Of a stretch of 64,000 nucleotides of DNA, positions 46,224-58,601 are shown one piece after another. Origin of the DNA: Purshia tridentata (Eukaryota; Streptophyta; Magnoliopsida; Rosales; Rosaceae); assembly GCA_003254885.1 (NCBI GenBank), contig QANT01003322.1, positions 1 through 64,000 on the forward strand. The letters run 5' to 3'. Within the stretch, counting starts at the first letter, position 1; each line of letters opens with the position of its first letter. The notes under the pieces were generated by a model, which saw nothing but the letters and a program-made list of their open reading frames with translations, had not been told where the DNA came from and searched no databases. The position numbers and the translations under genes are program-made.

Positions 46224-49131
46224 TCAGCCTTGCACTGCCAGGACCTGCAAGTGATCTAAAAATACTTGCAGGCTCAAATCATCAGTGAAAACAATATCTG
46301 AGCCATCTGTGTATGTTGAATTCTGGGTAACAGATGGATTCAACTTTGCAAGAAGAAACCTTGCCTGGCTGCCATGCTGGTCACATTTAATAAGCTTAGG
46401 TGCTGGAACTCGGTCAGCCACCAATTGCTCTGCATCGATTTCTGGGGCTTCCAACAGCTTCCTCAAATTCTCATGGTTTGGGTCCTTGTCATAACCAAGC
46501 TTCCTCCATTGAGCAATCTTGGACCCGTAATGAATAACCACATGAAAGTAAGAATCAAAGAGCAAGATAACATCTGGAGAGATGGAGCGAACATCTAAGA
46601 GGACTGGAACGGGTGGACCATCAAAGGAATATTGGAAAAGCGTAGGTTGGATCATGATAAGAGAACCCACCACCCCCTCACGGTTTAGCATCAGCCGGAA
46701 GAAAGCAGTCTCATCAGGACTACTATTAAAGACATCAATAAACTGAGACCTCCTCAGGTAATACATGAATTGGGGATAAAGGGAGAAGTTGGATGACAAG
46801 CGGAAAGAAGATGGATCTTCCTCCACATAATCTCCAAATTTAGAGGCAAAACGGATCAACATGTCATCCAGCCATCTGATAACATCTCGAGCAAAACAAT
46901 TCTCGGCTCGGTGAATAGCAAGTCTGGCTATCACTGCAGCTGCTGCTTCTTGATCAAACCCAGCAGCCACTTCTGGTGAACGGTTCCCCACCCATCTTCT
47001 TGCAGCAGTTGTCACCCTTTTCCGGATTCCCATGTTCCCATGTCGGTATTGTGTTATGAACTGTATGAAGAATGCCGATGCAGGTTGAACTTTCTGATCA
47101 TCACTCACTTGGAAGAAAAAAGCAATGCATGTTTTATTGGTGATTGTACCCAATTTCCACATATAGGTGCCACCCTCCCCAATCTCACTGCTACTCACTA
47201 AATTGTTGACTTTCTGAAGAGATACACAAGGACCTAGGGCTCCACAGATTTTAACATCTTTAGTGGTCACAATCTCAATGGTTGCATCAAAATACATCTT
47301 CAAATACCCCTCTTGATCATGGGTAAAAATGTGCCGCAAACATTTTCTGAATTGGTTCGACTCAAATGTCTCACCTAGCATCATGAACCCACCCGATTTT
47401 TCGACAGGATCCTTTAGCTCTGCAATTCCAGCTTGATCAAGAGAACAAGCAAACAAATCGAGAACGATAGATGCATCAGTTAACCGCTGTGACAGTTTCC
47501 TATAAAAGATGCAAGATCTACTATAATAAGTTGCATGACCATTGATGAGGTCTCGGTGAGTTCTGATGGAGTTACTAAGATCTGAGTCTACAATGATTCC
47601 TGGGCCTAAAGTTGCAGGTCCAGACGTGAAGACCATGATCCTGGAGCCCGTGCTCGCTAAGCATCCTTCGAGAAGTCCAAGTGCAGCTGATATTGCTGCT
47701 CCTGTAGACCTTCTTGGGCGATGGCCGGGCTGGACTTGAACTGAAGAATGGATCTCTTCAATTGCAGTTGTGATGTTGAACTCACATTCAGATACTGGTA
47801 GCAAAAAACCCTGCTTTTGGTTAACTGGCATCTTTCCAAGTTGTTGCTGCTTTGTTTGATTAATGCCCAGGAGTTGTTGAGTCTAAGAGTTTATAAAGCA
47901 TGTAATCCATTATCTAAAAATCATATACATGATGAATTAAAATGCATTCAATAAGAAAATTCAGAAATTTAAACTACGGCACAGGACACTCTAACATACA
48001 CTATTGGTAAAAAAAAGGCAGCTATAAGCCGGACCAGATGACAAAGAAGAAATAAGGACCTGAATTAGTGTACATGGAGACTAATCCTTAAGTGGCGAGC
48101 ATTTTAAGAACCTGGAGGTTCTAAGATTGATACAATTACCAAATGCCTGAAGAGGTAAAACTACTTATGGGTATGAACTATTCTCAAGGACTTAGCTATA
48201 GACTACCAAATGGATTGCCTTCTAATTTAAACTCCGAGTTATTGATATCTTCACAAAATGTTTAATGTCTTCTACACTACCTAAAGCAACCCATTCAAAC
48301 CAAAAATAGAAATCCCCCAAAGCAGAAGCAGTTTCTATAAAAATTAAACTCTGCAGTAGAGTCCAAGCATTACCCAATACAAACTAGAACAAAAATTTCT
48401 AATCCACATTTCTACTTCTGAACAAATACCTGAAGCGATGAAAGCTCCCGTTCTCCGTGAAACACCACGACCCTTGAGCACTCAGAAAATCCAAGATCAT
48501 GAACACGAACCATTGAATCAAACGTGACCAAACCCACCAAAGCAGTCTCCGGCAGTTGCTCCAGAACAAGCAGAAGCTCATTTTTTAGAGCCAGAAGCTC
48601 CTCCCCCGCCGTGCACGCGTCCACAACCAACACAAACGCCGGTCTGACCCCTCGCGGATCCCCGTCTGACCCAGAAGTCGGCGACGAGGTCGCCATAGAC
48701 GACAGTGACAAGGAAGACGACGACAACCCATTGGCCCAACTGCGGTTCAGACCCGAATTCGCAACTGGGCTAGCAAGTTTCCGACCCGAAGGCGCGTACT
48801 CGACGGAGCTGTAAGTCGGGAAGAGCTCGGCGGGGAGATTGGTCTCGCCTATGTTGGAGTAAGAGTGAGGGAACGAGTTCTTGTGGTGGCAGAACGAACA
48901 GAACCAGATGCGAGACGTGTACTCGACCCGGGCATAGGGGTTCAAAACGGCGCCGCATTGGAAGCAAGTGACTGGGTCGTAGGGGAGTATTGGGAGCTCC
49001 GCTTGTTGCATCAATGGCGTGCACATAACGCTTAGAGGGATTACTAGCGCTGTGGTTTCTTGTTTTGAAGCTGGCCATGAGTTCCAGGACCATCGGAGGC
49101 CTTCGATTGCCTCCAATTCCACGAAATCCAT
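46224..49131 (-). CDS. SEC23: SEC23, COPII coat subunit
   Basis: Two exons, 49131-48430 and 47882-46224, joined in phase 0, give 786 residues, normal for Sec23. The order is: a short N-terminal region, a zinc finger (Cys56, Cys59, Cys78, Cys81 in CFQC and CSFC), the start of the trunk domain ([25 protein letters not shown]), the rest of the trunk ([28 protein letters not shown]), beta-sandwich and helical regions ([18 protein letters not shown]), and a C-terminal gelsolin-like domain ([20 protein letters not shown]). Sec23 is the GTPase-activating partner of Sar1 in the inner COPII coat that buds vesicles from the ER. A serine-rich insert (about residues 130-155) after the zinc finger is plant-like and may be disordered. 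Most plant SEC23 genes exist in several copies, so which one this is remains open. It is head to head with the TatB-like gene, with 468 bp between start codons. Confidence 0.95.
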
Positions 49132-49599
49132 GGAGAATTCGACGAGGGTTCGCCTAAAGTTTGTCTTTTTTCTGCTTCAGTTCAGTTTCATTGGTTTTGC
49201 TCGTGGATTAGAGGAACCCTAACCCCAACCCTGAACTAACATATAGATCCGGTATACGTTTTGTTTGAGGTTTAATTAATTGGCTACGAATATCTGAAAA
49301 GTAGGAGAGAATCAAACTCATTGAAGTAAAGAAAGGAAGTGGAATAAAAGAAGGGTGACTGCCAAGTGGGGGAGGGGTGTGTTTGGTTCTCGGGAAAGTG
49401 AGAGAAAAGAAGGAAAACCCCCAAGATTTTAGTTGAGTATAGAGTTCGATTCAGTGCAGCAGAAACCAGAGCAGGCACAAACAAATCCAACAGATGGTCG
49501 CCACGTCGTTTGGTTCCCTTATGGTGGGCCCTCATGGTTGCCACGTCAATGGACTCCTTATGAGCGAGCTCGACCTCACTCATAGTTGAGGCGCAAAAA
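49132..49599. promoter_or_regulatory. Divergent promoter between SEC23 and the TatB-like gene
   Basis: 468 bp separate the two start codons, so both 5' leaders and core promoters must fit here or overlap. Several ACGT cores are present (GCCACGTCG near 49500 and GCCACGTCAATGG near 49540), placed nearer the TatB-like start. No clear TATA box was found for either gene, as is common for housekeeping promoters. Confidence 0.6.
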
Positions 49600-51510
49600 A
49601 TGTTGGGTATTTCGTACGGAGAGCTCTTCCTCTTGATCGGAGCCACAGCTGCTCTCGTCGGTACACACTCTCTCTTTCTCTCTCTCTGTTTGTGTTTTTT
49701 CAAAAGAAAAATGCTTTGCAGTCCAATTTTACTCTCAACTTTTCTCTGAGTTTGGCTCTCTGGCATCTTCGTTGTCAAGGTTGGTTCTTATTTTTTTTTT
49801 TTTGTTGGGTGAGGTCAAAGACTTTCTGGGTTATCTGAGATTGTGGGATTTGATCAAAGATTGAAGATTTTATTGGAAACAGTAACTGAAAAAGTGGGTT
49901 TGATGTGCAATGGGTTGTGTTGTAGGACCAAAGGATTTGCCCAGAATTGCTAGAACAGCTGGGAGGTTAGCCGGTCGGGCAATCGGGTACGTGCAGTTAG
50001 CTCGTGGCCAATTCGACAATGTTATGCAGCAGTCTCAAGCTCGCCAGGTACTTCTTCTAATTATTAATGCTCTTTTTTCAAGAAAAAACAAAAGAGATTA
50101 ATAAATTAATGATAACTATCATTCTATCATCAGTTATTGTGAGCTAAGTTGCTTGTGCACGACAGGCTAAGACAATGTCCTTGAAACAAATGTTTTTTTG
50201 TTTTAATTTATGTCCTTTTCATGAAAATTTAGGTTCATAAAGAACTTCAAGATGCATTGGCGCAAATAGAATCGATTCGTTATGAAGTCCGAAATTTCAC
50301 ACTTATAAATCCTGGTCCTCTGACTAGAAAGCTGATGGACAATCCTCAAGACGTGTCCCCTCCAGATAATGGTAGAATTCTTAGCAGCCATAAATTGCTG
50401 GCCCAAGTGATGTTTTGCTTCTCTCATGATTGCCAGTTTATATGTTTTCTTGTTAGGGACCGACAGCTCATTTGAGAAGCCCAAGGAGGAGCTGAAGTCA
50501 ACCAATGTTGTGATGAAGGTTTTAGTAGTACAATTTCTTCTTATTAACAGTCCACTTGGCATCATCTTGAACATCTTGTACGTATCTTTCGCAGGATTAT
50601 ACTTTCAGAACCTCAGACTCACTTAATATACATAGCCAAGCAACTGCATATGCAAAATTGGCTGAATCTGATGCTGTGAAGACTGGCTCTTTGAAGAATA
50701 GTGCAGAGAAAGAGAACTTTAATGATGAAAGTGGTCTTTTCTCTGTTCTCCCAATTTCAGCTGAAAGCGCTGGGATGCTACCAAATCGCAAGGGTAGTAG
50801 TCTTCTGAATTATAACACGTAAATTGATGTGATCATGGTCCCAATTTGAGCATACCACTGGGGACAGTCTAGTGAAAATTCCCTTTCCAATATCTTGAGA
50901 ACCCACAAATCTTTAATTTTTTTTTTATGCAAACGATTTACTTAATTGCCCACATTATCTTAAGTTGAATTCATGATGGCATGTGCTGCAAATATTATGG
51001 TTTCATATGAATTCTTGTCTTTACTTGCCATGTTTCATGCCTTGTATGGTTGCCAAGAAAGGTGTTGCTCATGCTCATGGCCTAGTTGTGTATGATTTTT
51101 TCCATACGGAATTGATTTGGTATTGATGGTGTTTGTATCTGGGTTTGCAACTTGGTGGGCTATTTGTGTCATAGGAATACCCTTGAATTTTTCCAGGATT
51201 TACTTTCTTCTGGATTTCAGAGCATGAAAAATCTTGCACATTAAATTATTTCATAAACCTTTGTTCTGACACGTACACAATTATAAACACTTGTTTGAAT
51301 GTAAATTGAACATATCGTAGCTTTTTCTTAAGAGAATATGCAAATAGTTGTGCTTTTCATCTTAGATATATATGTTCAAATAGATAACCAGTGGTTGTGA
51401 TGACAGAGAATTTTAGTGGATCAGACATTGTGTTGGAAGCAGTACTTGAAGCAGAGGTAGCACGTAATGCCAAAGATTTCTTTTCACAGCCGGAAAATCA
51501 AATACAGTGA
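49600..51510 (+). CDS. TatB-like protein, putative mitochondrial Tat translocase subunit
   Basis: Six exons: 49600-49660, 49926-50047, 50233-50371, 50457-50518, 50595-50793 and 51407-51510. All are GT/AG with closed phases, giving 228 residues. The N-terminus MLGISYGELFLLIGATAALV forms one membrane span. It is followed by the hallmark hinge GPKDLP and an amphipathic helix (RIARTAGRLAGRAIGYVQLA), the TatA/TatB layout. A long charged helix with QSQARQVHKELQDALAQIES comes next, then a polar tail. Plant mitochondria encode TatC in their genome and have been reported to use a nuclear TatB-like partner, known in Arabidopsis as At5g43680, which this sequence resembles from memory. The job would be moving folded Rieske protein across the inner membrane. 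There is no obvious cleavable presequence. Targeting and function are inferred from resemblance. Confidence 0.85.
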
Positions 51511-52870
51511 ACTTAAAAGGTGATGCTACTTTTTTATCTTGTTCACTTTGTTTATGGTTGGAAACTCTTAGTTATATTAAGTATATAATTGAAAAAGATT
51601 TATATTACTACTTATAAAAATGGAAAAGTATTGGGCATGCTTAAGACCTTTGTTTCTTCTAGCAACCACCAGGACCAATGATAATTATTACTTAGGAAAA
51701 ACCTAATGGCGATGTTTGGTATGTCAGTCTGTAAGGGGGTGGAGGTGTGACCTGGATTAGATCATATGTGAGTCAATTTGTGTGTCTGTATATTCAACAC
51801 ATGCTAGTTTTATAATACTAGCTCCATTGCCAGCATTAACTGTTGGTGATAATGCAAGGCTTCAATTTCCCTTAAGGATTTTAGCACTGTCCTCACATTT
51901 AGTTTAGCTTTGAAATCAAGCCCTCTTTGCTTAGTAAGGAGAGATAATTGGTACTGTCACACATGGTTATAATAATTTTAGAATCAACAGATGCTCATGC
52001 TTCTTTGGAGTAAAATGAGAAGGATAGATTATGTTGAGAATCTTGAACTTGATTGTTGTTGCTAAGTATTAAGAGGTCTAGTTTTCTTAATAACCAATAT
52101 TATCCTTTGCATGATTGTTGCTTGAAATAAAGAGATGAATATAAAAAGAGTGGTGCTATTTGCACACCCGTTTTCCTTTCTACACACCCCTTTCTTACCA
52201 ATGAAAATGAAAATGAAAATAACAGTGTTCTAACTTTATAAATATAACTATTTTGAGTTCTTGATTATTGAGCAGCTAGAGCAGTCATGATGAAGGCATC
52301 TTTAGATTCATCAAAATAGATACATGAAATAATTGAAATTGTTTCAGTTTCAATGAAAATGATAGCCTGACAGGAATAAAGTATGCATTGGTACATTATT
52401 TAACATTTTTGATTGGATGATATAATTATATAAGACTTCTGTCATTATGTTTGTTAAATTGGAATCGCTGAATATGTATCTGCAGACAATTTTTTGTATT
52501 TCATCTCAACAATACCTAATCAAGAAGGGCATTGCTGAAGATAATTTCACATCCTAAGATTCAGATACTCAAACGACCTGCAAGGACATCTTCTTCCAGT
52601 CATGCTTTTCACATCCTGAGATTCAGATTCTCTGGCGCCATATGCAACCAACCTGCAAGAAAATGCAAGAAAATGTTTCTTCCAGTCTTGCCTTTTGGGC
52701 TTTAGGACCTTAGGTCAGTGAATCAGTATATGGGAGTATATTTGTAGTTCATTTTTGAGGTCAATTTTGTGTTTGTACATATTACTAATGTAGCCTTCAC
52801 TTCTGAACTTGAAGTTTGTTGATGAAGAAAATATAATTTACAAGTGCTGGCTTTCCATGTTATGTTTTGC
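51511..52870 (+). other. Probable spliced 3' UTR of the TatB-like gene
   Basis: A donor just after the stop (AAAAG/GTGATG, intron from 520 of that block, i.e. 51520) and an acceptor TATCTGCAG ending at 52485 would place a non-coding 3' exon from 52486 to roughly 52850. That stretch is less AT-rich and has no frame. The intervening intron holds a short piece starting GTGGTGCTATTTGCACACCC (about 52153), which resembles the end of common plant MITEs. Confidence 0.4.
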
Positions 52871-55800
52871 TGGTGTTTTCCTGACGAGTAGCTTAAAATT
52901 ATGATGGTGATGGAAGGGTGGTTTTAACTTTTGGAAGTAGAAATAGAAGGAACAGGATTGGTTGCTGTGTAGTTAACAGTAACAAGACATAGTAGTGTAC
53001 ATGGACAGAAGAGAAGGAAGAAAAACGAGTTAAGCAGCCATGCCTCAACAAACTATGGTGCATGATTGCTTGAATCATGATACAAAAATGGGTATTTCGT
53101 CATATACTCTGTTTATTAAGGCCACCCCTCTTCTTCTATATGAAAATTTTAGGAAGTGAAAAAGTCATTAAAAGACTCTGAAAATAAGAAATAAACGGAG
53201 TAATCTCTCTCATTATTTGGAGAAGGCCTATGCTAAAGTAAGAAAGAAAGTACGTTAAGGTTTCGAAGTCACCTGACGAAGTGTGTTCAACTATTCATGA
53301 GATGGTATGTGATAAAAGTTTTTCATTCCCGGCAGTACCATGCAAAATATAAGGTTTAGCTTCATATGGTGCACACTCACTCTTAAGTAGCAAATCCATT
53401 GCCTTGTAAACATGAGAAGTGACTAATATATATAATTATCCTCCTAAATATATTTTTTCTAAAAGTGACTAATTTAAATAATTATGCCTTTAAATGATAT
53501 TTACAAATAAAAAATAGAAAATAAAAAGAAGAAAAACAAAAATTGTTCTAACTACATAATTTTGCCTCTAAATTAGATTTTTTTTTATTATAAAAAAGGT
53601 GCTCTATCTAAATAATATTGCCCTTAAATTAGTTTTGAAAAACTTTAAAAGGAAAAAAAAGTGTTCTATCTAAATAAACTTATTTAAATTAAATGTTAAT
53701 TAAATCGAAATATCCTTTGATTTAACAGAAAATTTGACAAAACTTGACAGCAATTGCCACATTGTCACATCTTGTAAAGTTTGGGTGGTTGATTTAAAAA
53801 ATAAAAAAAAATTTGGGTGCATGGTATATCTGACACCTTCTCTAGTTTCGATGGTGTTAGTGCAAAACACCATAATTAAAATAGTTTAAGAAACTTCTGT
53901 TTGCAACTGGTTTTTTTGGCTACTTAGCATAAATAACATGCATGTGAATGGGATTTGGATTTTCTGACAAGTTTAACTAGAATCGTGTGATATTAATACA
54001 AAAATTTATATTTTTTTGTTCACATCTAAAAAATGTTACAATTCATTTCATTAGGCCATTGGTTAGTTGATGTAGTTTTTATTGCTTAGGCCTTGTGCCT
54101 CATTTATAACAAAATAAACAAGTGTTACAATTCATTTCATCTATTGCTCTTTACCACCGAATAATAAATGTATAATTGAGAATAAAAGATTACAAAAACT
54201 AACAGATGGTCTAAATATGTTTAAAAATTTTCTCTTATTAAAGAATTTAATATGTTATGTTATGAGATTGCCAATCTAATCTAAACTAGTTGGTTAAGTA
54301 TTCTTGTTAAAATGCATGATATGAATCCCAATAAGAAATATTATATATATGAAGGGTTTTAATGCCTCCACGATCATTCGGTTCGATCTAATTTATTTAT
54401 AGGGACAATTTTCTAACTAGGATGCATACTTAGGGATCAATTCTATTTCATGATACGTATTTAAGGTTATGTTGATGAAGAATATTAATTTATGTTTTGT
54501 ATCAAAGAAGGATAATCTCTCACTTTGTTACTAACTCCGTTAAAACTGAGGGTAAAGTAGTTAGTCTAAAAAAAAAATTTTTAACCAAAAGTCTAAAAAA
54601 TAATATGTAAATTTGATTGTTTATGTAGATTTCTAGTTTTGGAATCCTCCGCAAAAGAAATCCTCCTCCACGCCTTCTCATAATAACAGCAAGTATGTGC
54701 AGCGGGGTGTGCAGAATGCAGAGAGGAATAGAGAGAGAAAAAGAAAGGGAAGGTGGTCGTGACAGCTGTCGAGGTGGGTGGTATGTGGCATCATTTTAAG
54801 TCTAATTCGTGGACAATTTATATTGGGTGACGTAGAAGTACGTGTGGTCGTTTAAACACATTACGTAAATAACTTTCTATATGATACCATGAATAAATCT
54901 AGGCATCTATTCTAAAACCAATTGGCTATGAAGAGTAGCCCAAACCCTTATAAGCTACCATGTAAGGTTATAATTTTGGAATATGGAATAACACTCCACA
55001 TTTTTACACGCTCTCGCATGTGTGGTGTCACTTAAACTCATACTCATATTAGGTGACGTGAAGCAAGTTTGGCTACTTAGCCTAAAACACGTGATTTTAT
55101 AAGCTACTATGCAAAATTATAGTTTTCTAATATGAGATAACACTCTACATTCTCACATGTCTTTCTTTAATACAAAACATAAATTAATATTTTTTATTAA
55201 CACAATCCTAAGTACATATTCTGACCCCTTAAGCATGTGTGCTATTTAGAAAATTTTTCATTCTTTGTACTATATATTCGCACCCAACCTGTCAAAAATA
55301 ATTGCTTTCCGATTAGATGAAACATGGGGCTGCCACAGTGTCAGATCCAAGAAATCCAGAATGCATGTGTGTGTGTTTTTGAGAGAGAGAGAGAGAGAGA
55401 GAGCATAGACTTGTGATTTGTTATATATCGAAAAGATAAGTGCAATGAATATTATTGGGCTAAATCATCAAATATTAGTGATCCCATAAAATTCAATCAC
55501 AATTTTAAATTAATAAACACAGACAACTCACAAGCAAGTCATACTAATTAATTATAGCTATATCTATAACTACGTAGCATTCACATTATTATGTATAGAA
55601 TTCCAACCACGTTCACTAGCAGCCTACATTCACCAGTCAGATATACATATATTTGATTATCAGATCAATTTAATTATAAACAAATGGAATATAAATTAAT
55701 GGCCATAAATGAAAGGCCCATCAACATGCACATGGCCTTGTTCCCCCTCCCTCACTTATGAATTAATTTATTAGTACCTTCCTCAGAGATAAATAATTAC

Positions 55801-56167
55801 AAGACACAACAAATTATTGCATACATTTAAAAGGAAATTATCATAAAATTGAAGAATCTCTTTTAGGGAAAAAAATAGCATTAAATTTGAAGGAATAAAA
55901 CACACAACAACCATGACAACAAGGCCAACAACAAAAAAATAATGGGTAATGATAAAGAAAAGCCATTAGCAATAAACAAGGCAGACACTAGGGTTAAGTT
56001 TATTGCTTCTTGTCCAGTACACAGGTCCAGCAATCTTAATTTAATTACTATCTATATACCATCACATAAAAAATACAGACACATCCAAAGAACACACACC
56101 CTGGTGATCCATCCATATTCTCTTAATTGGGTACATCTTGCACATATAATCCTAGACCCCATCATGC
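52871..56167. other. 3.3-kb repeat-rich spacer between TatB-like and Aux/IAA genes
   Basis: No gene seen. It contains about four diverged copies of a 60-80-bp unit (53415-53700; words such as TTCTATCTAAATAA and GCCTTTAAAT / GCCCTTAAATTAG). A repeat fragment with a 147-bp internal direct repeat lies at 54880-55170, a (GA)n tract at 55381-55403, and the Aux/IAA 3' flank at the right end. Confidence 0.55.
54780..55170. repeat. Dispersed repeat fragment with internal 147-bp direct repeat
   Basis: TTATAAGCTACCATGTAAGG at about 54949 recurs as TTATAAGCTACTATGCAAAA at about 55096. Each is followed by GAATATGGAATAACACTCCACA-type text (TAACACTC(C/T)ACATT). The left flank (54800-54850), read in reverse, matches 1880-1990 of this window (ACGTCA(T/C)CCAATATAAATTG). 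This kind of text is common in plant repeats, but class and age cannot be fixed here. Confidence 0.55.
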
Positions 56168-58521
56168 TCAGCTTCTGCTTTTGCATTTCTCCATAGCTCT
56201 TGGAGCTGAAAGTAGTAATTGAAACAAGTTAATTAAAATGGAGTTAGTAATAAGCAGATGAAAGTTAGCTTTTTTAGTTGAGCAACATATATATCTTGTA
56301 CCCAATTAAGCACTTCGGAAAATCTATTATTATTATTTGGAAAATCATTCATATATATATATATATATATATCACTAAATTAGGTCATAATATGAGAAAA
56401 ATGTATTAGCCTGCAAGAGTAGATGATTTATGTGGGTATACATACCAAGTCCAATTGCTTCTGACCCTTTCATTATTCGCAGGCGCTTGCATGAATCAAC
56501 AAACATCCTGCATACAATTAGTTAAGTCAATTTAGGACGGAGGCTTCCATGGAACATGCCCTATTAATTGGGACTTCTCTCACAAAGAGGTGGGTCCTAC
56601 AACATATGGATCTCATCTTTTTGTGAGAGATGTCCTAATAAGATATGTTCCATAGAAGCCTCTCTCATCAATTTAGTGGTACTTTTGTTAAATTAAACAA
56701 TTTAATTTAATTCTTATATATATATATTATATATTTTATGTATTATTATTTGGTTTAATTAGGGTTTGTAGAGAGGGATGAGAAGAGAACTTACTCCCAT
56801 GGAACATCACCCACGAGCATCCAGTCGCCATCCTTATCCTCATAGGTTGGCACGTACTCAGAGCTGTTCAGAAGATCCATCAACTTGCTCTCATTCATGA
56901 AGTCTATCATTCCTTGGGCCCCATAGTAACCTTCAATCATCAACACCAATATGACAATTAAGTAATTAATTGATTAATTAAAGAGCTAGCTAAATATTAT
57001 ATAATATTAATGAAGTGACAATTCGCAACTAGCTTGGTTCTTATATAATAATACGCCAACAACAACAATTTCATGTGCACTAATTTGGGGCGCATCCAAT
57101 TAAAAAATTGCTACTGATCAAGATCTTTACTAGTACTACTGCAATTTCTAAATTAAGCAATTCAATTAAACATGTCCCCAACATAATGTCATCTTAATAG
57201 TATTCTTATATATTTTTCTCTATATTTGCAAAAGTAATTAATCAATTAAATTGGGGATTCCCCTCACGTGGTGTAATCAAATGCATGTGTCATAATATGA
57301 ATAGAAGTTAATAATATTATACCCTACAAAAATAAACATGTTGTCAAATAATATACTCTTACATATTCGATTGGTTACACCACGTAGCTGTGTATCGGTT
57401 ATACAGCAAAAAATTCTGTAGGATTTGGGTTAATTAATTTGTGCTCACTAGCTATATATGAACTTTTTATACTATTGTTGCCCAATTAAGAGCTTGATTA
57501 ATCAATTATATATGGTCACCTTAATTAAACTTACCCATGGTGAAGGAGCTGAACATTTTAGCCAAGGCATCAGACAGCTCTTGGTAGCTCTTGTACATCT
57601 TTAAATCTACCTTACGAAGATAAGGTGCCCCATCCATGCAAACCTTCACAAACGCAGCGCTGCAGTTGCTTATTGCTGCCTTTTTATCACTGCTCTCCTC
57701 GCTTGTGTTCTTCTGCGCCATCATGTTCTTGCGGTATGATCGCACTGGTGGCCAACCCACAACTTGTGCCCTGAAAACCCACATTAATATTATTTAATTA
57801 ATATACCACTCTTGAATTTTAGGGCACTAGATAGAAAACCCTAATTAATTAATGTTCTTAATCAATTAAGCACTACCAACAAAGTCACAAAATAAGCAGA
57901 ACTTTCGGATCAAGGTATTGAAATGATATCAGTACTAGTGTCAAAACAATCTAAAAGATAAACAAAAAGAAAAGGTGTATTATATATTCAAAAAGGAAAA
58001 ATTTTCATATACACATAGTTTGGTATACTATATTATTAGACTATCAATCTGAATTAATATCAGTAATTAGATGAAAACTTATTTGAATACGATATTAACA
58101 AGAGAAAATCTATATATCCAAAGGTGATCAAAACAATTTTATAATTAATATGTGTGAGCTTAAAAGTGATCCATTGAGGTTACATATAGAGACTAAAACC
58201 AAAAAATTAAGAAATTAATTAAGGAGAACCCAATTCATCCACTTACTTGGCTGGTGGCTTTGCTGGGTCTTTTGTGAGGTTGTTCTTGTCCTTAGAAGCA
58301 ACATTCTTGGCATTGTCATTCAGATCTTCCTTGGACTGAAGGTTGAGTTTGAGATCAACAGTCTCAGAGAACCCCCTCTTCCCAGTAGCCTTGGGAGTCT
58401 GAGGCTCTGCTACAGGCTCAGTGATCCCATTCATCACAGTAGTAGTACCACCCCCACCAGGCAGCCCAAGACACAGCTCAGTCTCTTTCAGGTTCATCAT
58501 CTTCCTGCTAACAGCTTCCAT
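56168..58521 (-). CDS. Aux/IAA auxin-response repressor
   Basis: Five exons: 58521-58247, 57770-57535, 56930-56795, 56507-56446 and 56205-56168. Phases close and give 248 residues. Domain I has the EAR motif LCLGL (residues 16-20), which recruits TOPLESS. The domain II degron GWPPVR (97-102) is bound by TIR1/AFB receptors with auxin, leading to breakdown. The PB1 region (domains III/IV) has [17 protein letters not shown] with its key lysine, then [19 protein letters not shown] (acidic OPCA face) and [15 protein letters not shown]. It ends in a basic nuclear signal, MEKCKSRS. All domains are whole, so the protein should be an auxin-labile nuclear repressor of ARF factors. It looks closest to the IAA7/IAA14/IAA16/IAA17 group, from memory. 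A MITE lies in intron 3. Confidence 0.97.
56343..56372. repeat. (TA)n microsatellite in Aux/IAA intron 4
   Basis: About 12 TA repeats between exons 5 and 4 of the Aux/IAA gene. Confidence 0.8.
56536..56667. mobile_element. MITE, 132 bp, near-full-length hairpin with 9-bp target duplication, in Aux/IAA intron 3
   Basis: The left arm begins GACGGAGGCTTCCATGGAAC. The inverse of the right end begins TGAGAGAGGCTTCTATGGAA. The arms pair over about 50 bp on each side (also GGGACTTCTCTCACAAAGAG against GGACATCTCTCACAAAAAGA). Direct repeats TCAATTTAG flank it at 527-535 of that block (56527-56535) and at 56668-56676. A 9-bp duplication suggests a Mutator-like MITE. It lies between exon 4 (ends 56507) and exon 3 (56795) and leaves the splice sites untouched. 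Confidence 0.87.
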
Positions 58522-58595
58522 GGAAACTCAGCCACAGTACCCCACAAAAGTGCTTCAATAAAAGCCTTATATTGCTGGTGATATAGAGCTGCTTC

Positions 58596-58601
58596 TGTCT
58601 C
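58596..58601 (+). promoter_or_regulatory. TGTCTC auxin response element candidate upstream of Aux/IAA
   Basis: TGTCTC, the classical ARF binding word, lies 75-80 bases before the Aux/IAA start codon. Aux/IAA genes are usually auxin-induced through such sites, giving feedback. The surrounding sequence is CT-rich, so a chance match is possible, and the site may be inside the 5' leader. Confidence 0.4.

Noticed and set aside
52150-52210. A full MITE beginning GTGGTGCTATTTGCACACCC
   Set aside because: Only one end is visible. No inverted partner or target duplication was found within several hundred bases, so it is noted only as a possible fragment.
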